From Zoogloea sp. (GTDB lineage: Bacteria > Pseudomonadota > Gammaproteobacteria > Burkholderiales > Rhodocyclaceae), in the NCBI GenBank assembly GCA_023150095.1, contig JAKLLO010000033.1, positions 1 to 34,455 on the forward strand: a stretch of DNA of 34,455 nucleotides, in the 5' to 3' direction. The notes under the pieces were generated by a model. The model saw nothing but the letters and a program-made list of their open reading frames with translations. It searched no databases and had not been told where the DNA came from. Below are positions 7,946 through 16,927 of this stretch, piece by piece. The translations under genes and the position numbers were made by a program. Position 1 is the first letter of the stretch. Each line of letters opens with the position of its first letter.

Positions 7946-8140
7946 TCAGCAACCGCACTTCGGCTTGGGCTGGCAGGGGCTCGGGGCCGGCTGGCAGGGG
8001 GTGGGGGCCGGCTGGCAGGAGTAGCTGGGCTTCTTGTAGGAGAAGCAGCTGAACAGACCGGACAGCAGGCCGCCGATCAGGCAGAAGGTACCACCGGAAA
8101 CGTTCTGGACTTCCTTGGCGGACAGTTCGCGAATAGCCAT
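7946..8140 (-). CDS. Double-glycine-leader Cys-rich exported peptide (bacteriocin-like precursor)
   Basis: This is a 64-residue precursor. Residues 1-17 (MAIRELSAKEVQNVSGG) match the classic GG leader: the REL...E..V pattern and cleavage after G16-G17. The 47-residue core opens with a hydrophobic Gly-rich stretch (LIGGLLSGLF) and then has a Cys/Pro tail built from the heptad CQPxPxP. Seven cysteines lie at core positions 3, 15, 25, 32, 39, 45 and 47. The ATG at 8140 has a GAGG ribosome site 9 bases upstream. The gene precedes adaptor, C39 exporter and TolC-type genes on the same strand, so leader cleavage and export are well supported. Antibacterial action is not shown, and no immunity or modifying enzyme gene is visible. 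A Cys-rich signalling, metal-binding or surface peptide is possible. I do not recognise the core as a named family. Confidence 0.85.
   Translation of the reverse strand: MAIRELSAKEVQNVSGGTFCLIGGLLSGLFSCFSYKKPSYSCQPAPTPCQPAPSPCQPKPKCGC
7968..8024 (-). repeat. 21-nt tandem repeat encoding the CQPxPxP heptads
   Basis: Two nearly identical 21-base units (7968-7988 and 7989-8009, each starting GGCTGGCAGGGG on the + strand) and a shortened third copy (8010-8024) lie head to tail within the peptide gene. The unit length is exactly seven codons, so gain or loss of a unit keeps the reading frame and changes only the number of CQPxPxP heptads. Confidence 0.8.
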
Positions 8141-8358
8141 TTTTTAGACCTCACTATGGTTGATTGAAGATGAAAATTCTTCTGCGTCGCCCCTCGCCGA
8201 AAGCAGCTTGGTTGCGACGCCTCCAATCTATTCGTCACCCGCCGGTCGGTCCGTGATGTATTCACGCCACCTACAGCCTATTTTTCAAATTTAACTGTAT
8301 TTAAGAAAAACAGGCATCACACATCTTAAAACGCTGTCAATTTCTCGACTTTATCGAC
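8141..8358 (-). promoter_or_regulatory. AT-rich leader/promoter region of the peptide operon
   Basis: This 218-base gap between rsmA and the peptide gene is markedly AT-rich at 8278-8335, unlike the rest of the window, and must carry the start of peptide-operon transcription if it is independent of rsmA. A TTGACA hexamer lies on the - strand at 8340-8335, but no convincing -10 follows at normal spacing. A 7-bp inverted repeat GCGTCGC / GCGACGC (8184-8190, 8214-8220) lies in the presumed 5' leader. An alternative sigma factor or an activator may be needed. No other gene is seen in the gap. Confidence 0.4.
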
Positions 8359-9150
8359 TCAGCCCAATTTTTTCGCCACATGGTTGGCGATACGCACGAA
8401 ATCCTCGACGCTGAGGCGCTCGCCGCGCAGGCCCGGGTCGATCGCCAGCGCGGTGAAATCCCCTTCATCGAGGTAATCCCGCAGGGTGTTGCGCAGGGTC
8501 TTGCGGCGCTGGCCGAAGGCCGCGGTGACGATCTTGCCCAGCAGCGCGTAGTCGTCGGCGGTGCATTCGGCCGCCGGCCGCGGCACCATCCGCACGATGC
8601 TCGACATCACCTTGGGCGCCGGCCGGAAGGCCCCCGGCGGCACGTCGAACAGCCGGGCCATGTTGAAGCGGTACTGGAGCATCACCGACAGGCGGCCGTA
8701 TTCCTCGGTGCCCGGCTCGCCCACCATGCGCATCACCACCTCCTTCTGGAGCATGAAGGTCATGTCCTTCACCTTCTCGGCAAACTCGGCCAAGTGAAAC
8801 AGGATGGGCGTGGAGATGTTGTAGGGCAGATTGCCCACCACGCGCAGCGGCGCGCCGTCGGGCACGATGCTGGCGAAGTCGAACTTCAGCGCGTCGCCCT
8901 CGTGGATGGTCAGCCGCTCGGGCGGGTGCTTCTCCTTGAGACGTGCGATCAGGTCGCGGTCGATCTCGACCACGTGCAGGTGGCCCATGGCCTCCATCAG
9001 CGGCTCGGTCATCGCCCCGAGGCCCGGCCCGATCTCGACGATGCGCTCGCCCTCCTTCGGGCGGATCGCCTCGATGATCTTGCGGATGATGTTGGGGTCG
9101 GACAGGAAGTTCTGGCCGAAGCGCTTGCGCGCCTGATGTTGCTCGCTCAT
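8359..9150 (-). CDS. rsmA: 16S rRNA (adenine1518/1519-N6)-dimethyltransferase
   Basis: This 263-residue RsmA (KsgA) dimethylates two adjacent adenines near the 3' end of 16S rRNA, a late step in small-subunit assembly. Visible motifs are ARKRFGQNFL at the N-terminus, the SAM-binding VEIGPGLGAMTEPL and the catalytic NLPYNIS. The ATG at 9150 is preceded by an AAGGA ribosome site and begins directly before the conserved start of the family; the frame is open further upstream, but that stretch has no family similarity. It is the last gene of the lptD-surA-pdxA operon, here separated from pdxA by a patatin-like gene. The length is normal. Confidence 0.95.
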   Translation of the reverse strand: MSEQHQARKRFGQNFLSDPNIIRKIIEAIRPKEGERIVEIGPGLGAMTEPLMEAMGHLHVVEIDRDLIARLKEKHPPERLTIHEGDALKFDFASIVPDGAPLRVVGNLPYNISTPILFHLAEFAEKVKDMTFMLQKEVVMRMVGEPGTEEYGRLSVMLQYRFNMARLFDVPPGAFRPAPKVMSSIVRMVPRPAAECTADDYALLGKIVTAAFGQRRKTLRNTLRDYLDEGDFTALAIDPGLRGERLSVEDFVRIANHVAKKLG

Positions 9151-9202
9151 CCGGGTTTCCTTCCGGTAAAAATGGCTGCGCCGGCCCGTGGGGCGGCGGC
9201 GT

Positions 9203-10081
9203 TCAGTTTCTGCGTTCCCAGGCGGCGATGGCCTCGCGCACCCGCGGCACGGCGGCAAAGCCGGCCTTCTCGCCTTCGAGGATGGCCTCGTGGCGTTGCT
9301 GGAAATTGGTGGCCGGCAGGCCGCGCAGCTCGGGTCGGATCACGATGTCGGCGGCGGTAAGCTCGTGCTTGCCGAGCGCACCGCCCATGATCGAGATGGT
9401 GTCGAGGAGCAGATCCAGCGTGCCCTGGTTGCGTTTGCCGCTGGGGCGCGACGAGATATCCACGGCGATCACGATGTCGGCGCCGAGGCTGCGCGCCTCC
9501 CGGGCCGGGATCGGCGCGACCAGCCCGCCATCCACGTATTCGCGCCCGGCGATGACGACCGGCGGAAACACGCCGGGGATCGCCGACGAGGCGCGCACCG
9601 CGGTGCCGGTGTTGCCGCGCTGGAAGACGATCGGCTCGCCGCTCGCCAGATCGGTGGCGACCGCGGCAAAGCGCCGCTTGAGCCCGTCGATGGGCCGGTT
9701 GCCCACGTTGGCGTTGATGAACTGCTCGAGCCGCTCGCCCTTGATGACGCCCCGGTCGAACAGGCTCCAGTCGGTGACCGACGCCTCGTCGAGCTGGATC
9801 GCCAGCTTCTGCAGTTCGAAGGGGCCGTGGCCGGCGGCGTAGAGGGCGCCGACCACCGAGCCGGCGCTGGTGCCGACCACGATGTCGGGCGCGATGCCGC
9901 TGGTCTCCAGCGCCTTGATGACGCCGATGTGGGCAAAGCCGCGGGCCGCGCCGCCGCCCAGGGCCAGCGCGATCCTCGGCTTGCGGGCGATGCGTGGCTC
10001 GGGCTTGACGGGCTGGGCACCGCAGGCGGCGAGGCCCAGCGCGGCAAACCCACCCAGCAGGATGCGACGCCGACCGATCAT
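9203..10081 (-). CDS. Patatin-like phospholipase-family lipoprotein (RssA-like)
   Basis: This 292-residue predicted lipid hydrolase has a lipoprotein signal (MIGRRRILLGGFAALGLAAC, lipidation at C20; the RRR start also resembles a Tat signal). The patatin fold follows: the glycine-rich oxyanion loop GGGAARGFAH (42-51), nucleophile S72 in GTSAGS, and catalytic D184 in YVDGG. The complete Ser-Asp dyad suggests an active enzyme at the periplasmic face of a membrane, which is inference. Its ATG overlaps the pdxA stop (ATGA), so it is translationally coupled. Its place between pdxA and rsmA, within an envelope-assembly operon, hints at a role in phospholipid or LPS homeostasis. The substrate is unknown. 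Confidence 0.87.
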   Translation of the reverse strand: MIGRRRILLGGFAALGLAACGAQPVKPEPRIARKPRIALALGGGAARGFAHIGVIKALETSGIAPDIVVGTSAGSVVGALYAAGHGPFELQKLAIQLDEASVTDWSLFDRGVIKGERLEQFINANVGNRPIDGLKRRFAAVATDLASGEPIVFQRGNTGTAVRASSAIPGVFPPVVIAGREYVDGGLVAPIPAREARSLGADIVIAVDISSRPSGKRNQGTLDLLLDTISIMGGALGKHELTAADIVIRPELRGLPATNFQQRHEAILEGEKAGFAAVPRVREAIAAWERRN

Positions 10082-11061
10082 GCCCGCCCCCGCGCCTTGG
10101 CCATGGTGATCGCCAGCTCGACGGCGGCGAACAGACTGCCCGGATCGGCGCGGCCGGAGCCGGCGAGATCCAGCGCGGTGCCGTGGTCGACGGACGTGCG
10201 AATGATCGGCAGGCCGAGGGTGACATTGACGCCACCGCCGAAGCTGGCGTGCTTGAGCACCGGCAGGCCCTGGTCGTGGAACATCGACAGCACCGCGTCG
10301 CCCTGCTGCAGGGTGTGGGGCACGAACAGGGTGTCGGCGGGCAGCGGGCCGACGAGATCCATGCCCTCGGCGCGCAGTTGCTCGAGCACCGGAATGATGG
10401 TGTCGATCTCTTCGGTGCCCATGTGGCCGCCCTCGCCCGCGTGGGGGTTGAGCCCGGCCACGAGGATGCGCGGCGCCGGCAGGCCGAAGTCGCGCACCAG
10501 ATCGGCGTGGAGGATGCGCAGGGTGTCGGTGAGGAGCGGCCGGGTGATGGCGGCGGACACGTCCTTGAGCGGCAGGTGGGTGGTGGCGAGGGCCACGCGC
10601 ATCCCGCCGCCCACCAGCATCATCACCACCAGCGGGGTGCCGGTGGATTCGGCCAGGTATTCGGTGTGACCGGAGAAAGGCACGCCAGCGTCGCAGATGA
10701 TGCCCTTGTGCACCGGCGCGGTGACCATCCCGGCGAACTCGCCCGACTTGCAGCCGGCGATGGCCCGGTCGAGGATGTCGAGCACGTAGCGGCCGTTGGC
10801 GGCGTCGAGCTTGCCGGGCACCGCGGGCACGGCCAGCGGCACGTGGAGGACTTCGATCGCGCCGGGCCTGGCGCTGCCGCCGGGCTGGTAGTCGATGACT
10901 TCAACCGAGGGCTCGACGGCGTGAACGCGGGCGGCGATCAAAGCCCGATCGCCCAGCACGACCAGCCGGGCGGGCCAGTCGCGCCGCGGCAGGGCCGCAC
11001 AGAGATCGGGGCCGACGCCGGCAGGCTCGCCGCTGGTGATGGCCAGGATGGGATGGGACAT
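10078..11061 (-). CDS. pdxA: 4-hydroxythreonine-4-phosphate dehydrogenase
   Basis: This 327-residue NAD-dependent, metal-dependent dehydrogenase acts in the DXP-dependent pyridoxal-phosphate pathway, oxidising 4-phosphohydroxy-L-threonine. Family features are ITSGEPAGVGPDL at the N-terminus, MVTAPVHKG, FSGHTEYLAE with a metal-ligand histidine, GLNPHAGEGGHMG and the C-terminal MFHDQGLPVLK. The length is typical. It lies downstream of surA after two hairpins and is coupled to the patatin-like gene. The surA-pdxA adjacency is the classical arrangement. Confidence 0.96.
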   Translation of the reverse strand: MSHPILAITSGEPAGVGPDLCAALPRRDWPARLVVLGDRALIAARVHAVEPSVEVIDYQPGGSARPGAIEVLHVPLAVPAVPGKLDAANGRYVLDILDRAIAGCKSGEFAGMVTAPVHKGIICDAGVPFSGHTEYLAESTGTPLVVMMLVGGGMRVALATTHLPLKDVSAAITRPLLTDTLRILHADLVRDFGLPAPRILVAGLNPHAGEGGHMGTEEIDTIIPVLEQLRAEGMDLVGPLPADTLFVPHTLQQGDAVLSMFHDQGLPVLKHASFGGGVNVTLGLPIIRTSVDHGTALDLAGSGRADPGSLFAAVELAITMAKARGRA

Positions 11062-11112
11062 GGCGGTGCAGTTCAGGTTTGGGGCTTCAGGGGTTCGGGG
11101 GCTGGAAGGGCG

Positions 11113-11177
11113 AAGGGCTGGCGCCTGGGCCAGCCCTTTTCCGGGATCACCGCGAACCCGACAGCCGGGGCTGTCGG
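11113..11177 (-). terminator. Two hairpins between surA and pdxA
   Basis: The first hairpin after the surA stop is CCGACAGC / GCTGTCGG (11158-11177, tetraloop). The second is a perfect 10-bp stem AAGGGCTGGC / GCCAGCCCTT (11113-11138) followed by TT on the + strand. Both lie in the 126-base gap inside the operon. Neither has a long T-tract on the - strand, so partial termination or mRNA stabilisation is more likely than a full stop. Confidence 0.5.
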
Positions 11178-11187
11178 ATCAGGCGGC

Positions 11188-12483
11188 TTATTTTTCTTCC
11201 AGCCGGTATTCGACGTAGGCCCGGTCGCGCAGCTGGCGCAGCCAGTCTTGATAAGCTTCGTCGGACTTGCGCTCGCGCAGGGCGTTGCGGGCCGCGGCGC
11301 GCTTGCGGTCGTCGGACACATCCTGAACGCGGCGTTCCTCGACGAGGATGAGGTGCCAGCCAAAGGGCGACTTGACGGGCTGGCTGAGTTCGCCGGGCTT
11401 GAGGGCGTCCATGGCCTGCTCGAAATCGGGCACGGTGTCGCCGGGGTAGATCCAGCCGAGATCGCCCCCCTTGGCAGCGGAGATGTCGGCGGAGTGCTGG
11501 CGGGCCAGATCGGCGAAGCTCGCGCCCCCCTGGACGACGCGCTCGCGCAGGTCGGTGAGGCGGCGTTTGGCGTCGGCGTCGGACACCACTTCGCTGGTCT
11601 TGATGAGGATGTGGCGGGCGTGGGTCTGCTGCACCTGGGCGGGCGGCACGCCTTCGCTGCCGCCCTTGCGCTCGATCAGCTTGACGAGGTGGAAGCCCGC
11701 GGCGCTGCGCAGGAGCGGGGTGACCTCGCCCGGACGCAGGTTGGCGACGGCCTCGGCGAACAGGCCCGGCAGGCGCTCGGCGCTGCGCCAGCCGATGTTG
11801 CCGCCGGAGAGGGCGTCGGGCGCGTCGGAATAGCTGGCGGCGAGCTTGTCGAAGGCTTCGCCGCGGGCGATGCGGGCGGCGACGTCCTCGGCCTTGGCGC
11901 GCAGGCGGGCGAGCTGTTCGGGGCTGGCGCCTTCGGGGGCGCGGAACAGGATGTGGGCGAGGTTGTACTCGGCCTGACCGACCACGTTTTCGGGGTGGGA
12001 CAGGAAGTTCGTCACCTCGGCGTCGGAGACCACGATGCGGCTCTCGACCTCGCGCTCGCGCACGCGGCCGAGGAGTATCTCGTTGCGCACTTCCTCGCGG
12101 AAGCGCTCCCAGGTGATGCCGTCCTTCTCGAGGGCCTTGCGGAAATCGGTCATCGACAGCTTGTTGTTGTCGGCGATACGGCCCAGCGCGCGCTCGAGGG
12201 TGATGTCGTCCACCCGCAGCGAGGTTTCGCTGGCGAGCTGGATCTGCAGGCGCTCGATGATCTGGCGTTCGAGCACCTGGCGTTCGAGCACGTCGGACGG
12301 CGGCAGCGGCGTGCCCTGGCGGTTGAGCTGGCGGGTGACCTGTTCGACCCGCTGACGCAGCTCGGCCTTGGTGATCACCTCGCTATTGACGACCGCCACG
12401 ATGCGGTCGACCTCGACCGGACTGGCGGCCACCGAGGCATGGGCGAACAGGGACGCCGCGATCAGGGTAAAGATGAGTTTCAT
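11188..12483 (-). CDS. surA: Periplasmic chaperone / peptidyl-prolyl isomerase SurA
   Basis: This 431-residue periplasmic chaperone delivers outer-membrane proteins, LptD among them, to the BAM machine. It has a signal peptide (MKLIFTLIAASLFAHASVAA), an N-terminal helical chaperone domain starting VDRIVAVVNSEVITKAEL, and two parvulin domains. The first parvulin domain contains YNLAHILFRAP (about 175-270) and the second contains THARHILIKTS (about 288-385). A C-terminal helix completes the chaperone module. It begins 17 bases after lptD, in the conserved order lptD-surA-pdxA. The length matches E. coli SurA. Confidence 0.96.
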   Translation of the reverse strand: MKLIFTLIAASLFAHASVAASPVEVDRIVAVVNSEVITKAELRQRVEQVTRQLNRQGTPLPPSDVLERQVLERQIIERLQIQLASETSLRVDDITLERALGRIADNNKLSMTDFRKALEKDGITWERFREEVRNEILLGRVREREVESRIVVSDAEVTNFLSHPENVVGQAEYNLAHILFRAPEGASPEQLARLRAKAEDVAARIARGEAFDKLAASYSDAPDALSGGNIGWRSAERLPGLFAEAVANLRPGEVTPLLRSAAGFHLVKLIERKGGSEGVPPAQVQQTHARHILIKTSEVVSDADAKRRLTDLRERVVQGGASFADLARQHSADISAAKGGDLGWIYPGDTVPDFEQAMDALKPGELSQPVKSPFGWHLILVEERRVQDVSDDRKRAAARNALRERKSDEAYQDWLRQLRDRAYVEYRLEEK

Positions 12484-12500
12484 GGGGTTGGGGTGGTCTT

Positions 12501-15020
12501 TCAGAGTTCGTCGTCGTCACTGCCGACGTAAGGCGTCGCGCCGTCGTTGATCTTCCCATATCCGGGCACGTTGCGCTTGAGCATGGTGAGCGGGCTGGAG
12601 CCGATGCTGCCGGCGCCGTTGAACTCGAGCTGGAAGAAGAACGAACGGTTCACGTCGGTGGAACTGGTGATCAGCTGCTGCACCACGCCGCGGAACACCC
12701 AGCAGCCGGCGTTGTACTCGACCCCGGCGATGCCCTGGGTGAGCTTGTGGTCGCGCAGGTTGCGGTTGTAGCGGCCGACGCCGTACCAGTTGCCCCACAG
12801 CGGCCACTGGCCGGAGATGTCCAGGTCGCGGAAACCGTCGGGTGCAGTGGGATCGGTGGAGTAATTGTGCTTGTAGCGCCAATTGACCGACACCGCGCGG
12901 GCGTAGGCCGGCTGGAAGCGCACGCCGATATTGAAGCGCTCGGTCCAGTTGTCCCGCGGGTTGTACTGCCACGCGGTGTCGAACTGGAACTTGGGCATGA
13001 AGGTGGCGCTGAAGGCCGCGAGCAGATCGGCCTGCTTGCCGGTGCGGATCGGCGCGCCGTCGTACAGCGCGACGCGCTGGTCCACGAGATAGTAGCGCTG
13101 GCCGATGGCCGCCCGCACCGTCTCTGCGCCGGTATTCGGGTCGATCAGCCGGCTCTGCAGCGCGGTGGTGACCTGGTTGGCGTTGGAGATGCGGTCACCG
13201 CCGGTATAGACGTTCTCGGCGAAGATCTGCGCGAAGTTGAAGTCGTAGAAGCCGGAGTCGAAATTGGGGATCTTCGACTGATCGGTGTAGGGCACGTAGA
13301 GGTAATAGACCCGCGGCTCGAGGGTCTGGATGTAATCCCGGCCGCCGAAGTTGGTGTCGCGCTCGAAGGTCACGCCGGAATCCACCGACACGATGGGCAG
13401 CGAACGGGACTGGGTCTCGTCGCCGGTGGCGGTGCCCCGGTAGTCGATGTCGTAGCGGGTGGCGTGCACGCCCACCTTGGGGGTGATGTAGAAGGCCGAG
13501 GTCTGCAGCGGCAGCGACAGCTGCGGGTAGAGCGTGAGGCGGCGGCCTTCGGTCTGGGTGGGATGCGAGAAGGACACGAACTCGCTGGCCAGGTGGAAGG
13601 TGGTGCCGCCGGGCAGCTCGGGCCGCAGGGCGTTGAGGGTGAGTTGCGGCAGCCGTTTGTAGGGCTCGGAACGCACACCGGTCAGGGTGTCGGGCAGGGT
13701 CTGGAACGATTGCAGCATCGCGCTGGCGTTCCACCAGCCGCCACCGCCGTAGCTCAGGGTGGCCTGGCGCGGGATGTTCACCTGCGAGGTGAGCGCGAGG
13801 CGGGTGGAGAGATCGGTGAAATACTTCGGATCGGAGATGCCGGCGAAGTTGATGTTGCCGGACCAGCCGTCGCCAAAGTTGTGGTCGTGGCGGATCGTTC
13901 CGGCGTAGCGGCTGCGCTGCTCGACCTGGTCGTTGGGCAGGTATTCGAGGTAGGTGATGCCCCGGTAGGCCGGCGTGACGTAGCGCGTCTCGTTGCGCAT
14001 CTGCAGGCCGCGCAGGCCCATGTAGCGCAGCGTGAGGGTGTCGTCGTAGTTGGGCGCCAGGTTGAAGTAGTAGGGCACCGAGAGATCGACGCCGACCTTG
14101 TTCGAGGTGCCGAAGGTGGGCGACAGCACGCCGGAGCGGCGCGCGTCCGACAGCGGAAAATCCGCCCACGGCATGTAACCCAGCGGCAGGCCCTTGAACA
14201 CCAGGGTGCCGCCCTTGGCCTCACCCACCTCCCGGTCGTAGTCGAGCTCGAGCTCGTTGGCGCGGATGTACCAGTCGGGCCGTTCCGGCTTGCAGCTGGT
14301 CCAGGTGCCGTTGAGGAAGCGGAACTGGTTTTCGCCTTCGAGTTGCAGGCTGTCCGCCGCACCGTGGCCGGTGAGGGGCTGCTGGGTGCGTGGCACCGAC
14401 TGACCCGGCAGCAGGATCTGCCCCGGCGGCGCAGGGCGGCCCGGGCGGCTGATGGTGTATTCGGGCGAATCGAAGGTGCCGACCTGCTCCTCCACCTTCA
14501 TGCGCATGTGGGGGCCGGTCATGGTGTCGCCGGCGCGGGTCACGCGGACGTTGCCGGTGGCCTCGACCTCGTCGGTCAGCTCGAAGTAGTGGAGCTTGTC
14601 GCCCTCGACGCGGGTGCTGTCGCGCCGCAGCTCGGCCGCACCTTCAGCCACCGCGTCCACATCCTGCAGGCCCGACACCTTGTCGCCGGTGATGACCGTG
14701 GTACCGGGCTTGAGGGGCTGGGCGGGTGGCGTCGCAGCGGCGACGGGCGCGGGCACGCCGCGGCTCACCCGGGCCGCGGGCACCGGCTTGTCGACGGCCT
14801 TGGCCGCAGGCCTGGGCGTCGTGGCGGCCGGCCTGACGACGTGTTTGTCGGTGACCACCGCGGGGGCCGGATCGGAGACCGCCGGTGCAGCCGCAGGCGT
14901 CGGCGCGGGGCCGAGCAGTGCAGGCGACACGAAGAAGGGCGGAAGCGTTTCGGCACCGGCACGCCCCCACAAGGCGAACAGGGCGATCGACAGAAAGCGC
15001 AACTGGGTACGAGGTTTCAT
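12501..15020 (-). CDS. lptD: LPS-assembly outer-membrane protein LptD
   Basis: This 839-residue barrel inserts lipopolysaccharide into the outer leaflet as partner of LptE. It has a signal peptide ending near AGAET, then an unusual Pro/Ala-rich linker (about residues 30-105). The OstA/LptA-like jellyroll follows (about 115-260, with GDKLHYFELTDEVEATGNV), and the rest is a large C-terminal barrel. Only two cysteines remain in the mature protein (TSCKPERPDW and AGCWVFRG), enough for one disulfide between jellyroll and barrel, whereas the E. coli protein uses four. The acidic C-terminus (GSDDDEL) is also distinctive. It is the first gene of the operon and divergent from amgK. Confidence 0.95.
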   Translation of the reverse strand: MKPRTQLRFLSIALFALWGRAGAETLPPFFVSPALLGPAPTPAAAPAVSDPAPAVVTDKHVVRPAATTPRPAAKAVDKPVPAARVSRGVPAPVAAATPPAQPLKPGTTVITGDKVSGLQDVDAVAEGAAELRRDSTRVEGDKLHYFELTDEVEATGNVRVTRAGDTMTGPHMRMKVEEQVGTFDSPEYTISRPGRPAPPGQILLPGQSVPRTQQPLTGHGAADSLQLEGENQFRFLNGTWTSCKPERPDWYIRANELELDYDREVGEAKGGTLVFKGLPLGYMPWADFPLSDARRSGVLSPTFGTSNKVGVDLSVPYYFNLAPNYDDTLTLRYMGLRGLQMRNETRYVTPAYRGITYLEYLPNDQVEQRSRYAGTIRHDHNFGDGWSGNINFAGISDPKYFTDLSTRLALTSQVNIPRQATLSYGGGGWWNASAMLQSFQTLPDTLTGVRSEPYKRLPQLTLNALRPELPGGTTFHLASEFVSFSHPTQTEGRRLTLYPQLSLPLQTSAFYITPKVGVHATRYDIDYRGTATGDETQSRSLPIVSVDSGVTFERDTNFGGRDYIQTLEPRVYYLYVPYTDQSKIPNFDSGFYDFNFAQIFAENVYTGGDRISNANQVTTALQSRLIDPNTGAETVRAAIGQRYYLVDQRVALYDGAPIRTGKQADLLAAFSATFMPKFQFDTAWQYNPRDNWTERFNIGVRFQPAYARAVSVNWRYKHNYSTDPTAPDGFRDLDISGQWPLWGNWYGVGRYNRNLRDHKLTQGIAGVEYNAGCWVFRGVVQQLITSSTDVNRSFFFQLEFNGAGSIGSSPLTMLKRNVPGYGKINDGATPYVGSDDDEL

Positions 15021-15101
15021 CCCGGGACAGGAACCAGCCGGCGAGCCGACCGCATGGTTTGATAAACTGCACGATTTTACACGAACGCCTCACCGACTCC
15101 C
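15021..15101. promoter_or_regulatory. Divergent promoter region between lptD and amgK
   Basis: This 81-base gap must serve both lptD (-) and amgK (+). A -10-like TAAAAT lies on the - strand at 15079-15074, and a TAAACT lies on the + strand at 15063-15068. Neither has a recognisable -35. If both are used, the two promoters overlap and would interfere with each other. Confidence 0.4.
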
Positions 15102-16800
<1,699 letters not shown>

Positions 16801-16830
16801 ACAAACCACCAAACCTGTCGCCCCCGATAT

Positions 16831-16844
16831 TTGCCCTGGATCAA
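16831..16844. promoter_or_regulatory. Possible FNR-like box
   Basis: TTGCC-CTGG-ATCAA matches the FNR/ANR consensus TTGAT-N4-ATCAA in 8 of 10 positions and has one perfect half-site. It lies 84 bases ahead of the lipoprotein gene at 16928. No -10 is found at class II spacing, so this is weak evidence for oxygen or nitric-oxide control. Confidence 0.3.
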
Positions 16845-16927
16845 CACGCAGTAATTCAGGGAGAATAAGGTGAAATCCGCTGCCGCCATGTGGCGAGACA
16901 GCACCTTTCATCCTCGGGAGAACAACA

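Noticed and set aside
7836..8024. A 62-codon frame opposite the peptide gene with GLGWQG-like repeats
   Set aside because: It is the complement of the CQPxPxP repeats; the - strand has the GG leader, ribosome site and matching exporter genes.
8077..8265. A 62-codon frame on the - strand overlapping the start of the peptide gene
   Set aside because: GTG start without a ribosome site, no recognisable features, and out of frame with the well-supported peptide gene.
12747..15062. A 771-codon open frame antisense to lptD, and similar ones over surA and the C39 exporter
   Set aside because: Low-complexity composition, no start-site evidence, and fully explained by the conserved genes on the other strand.
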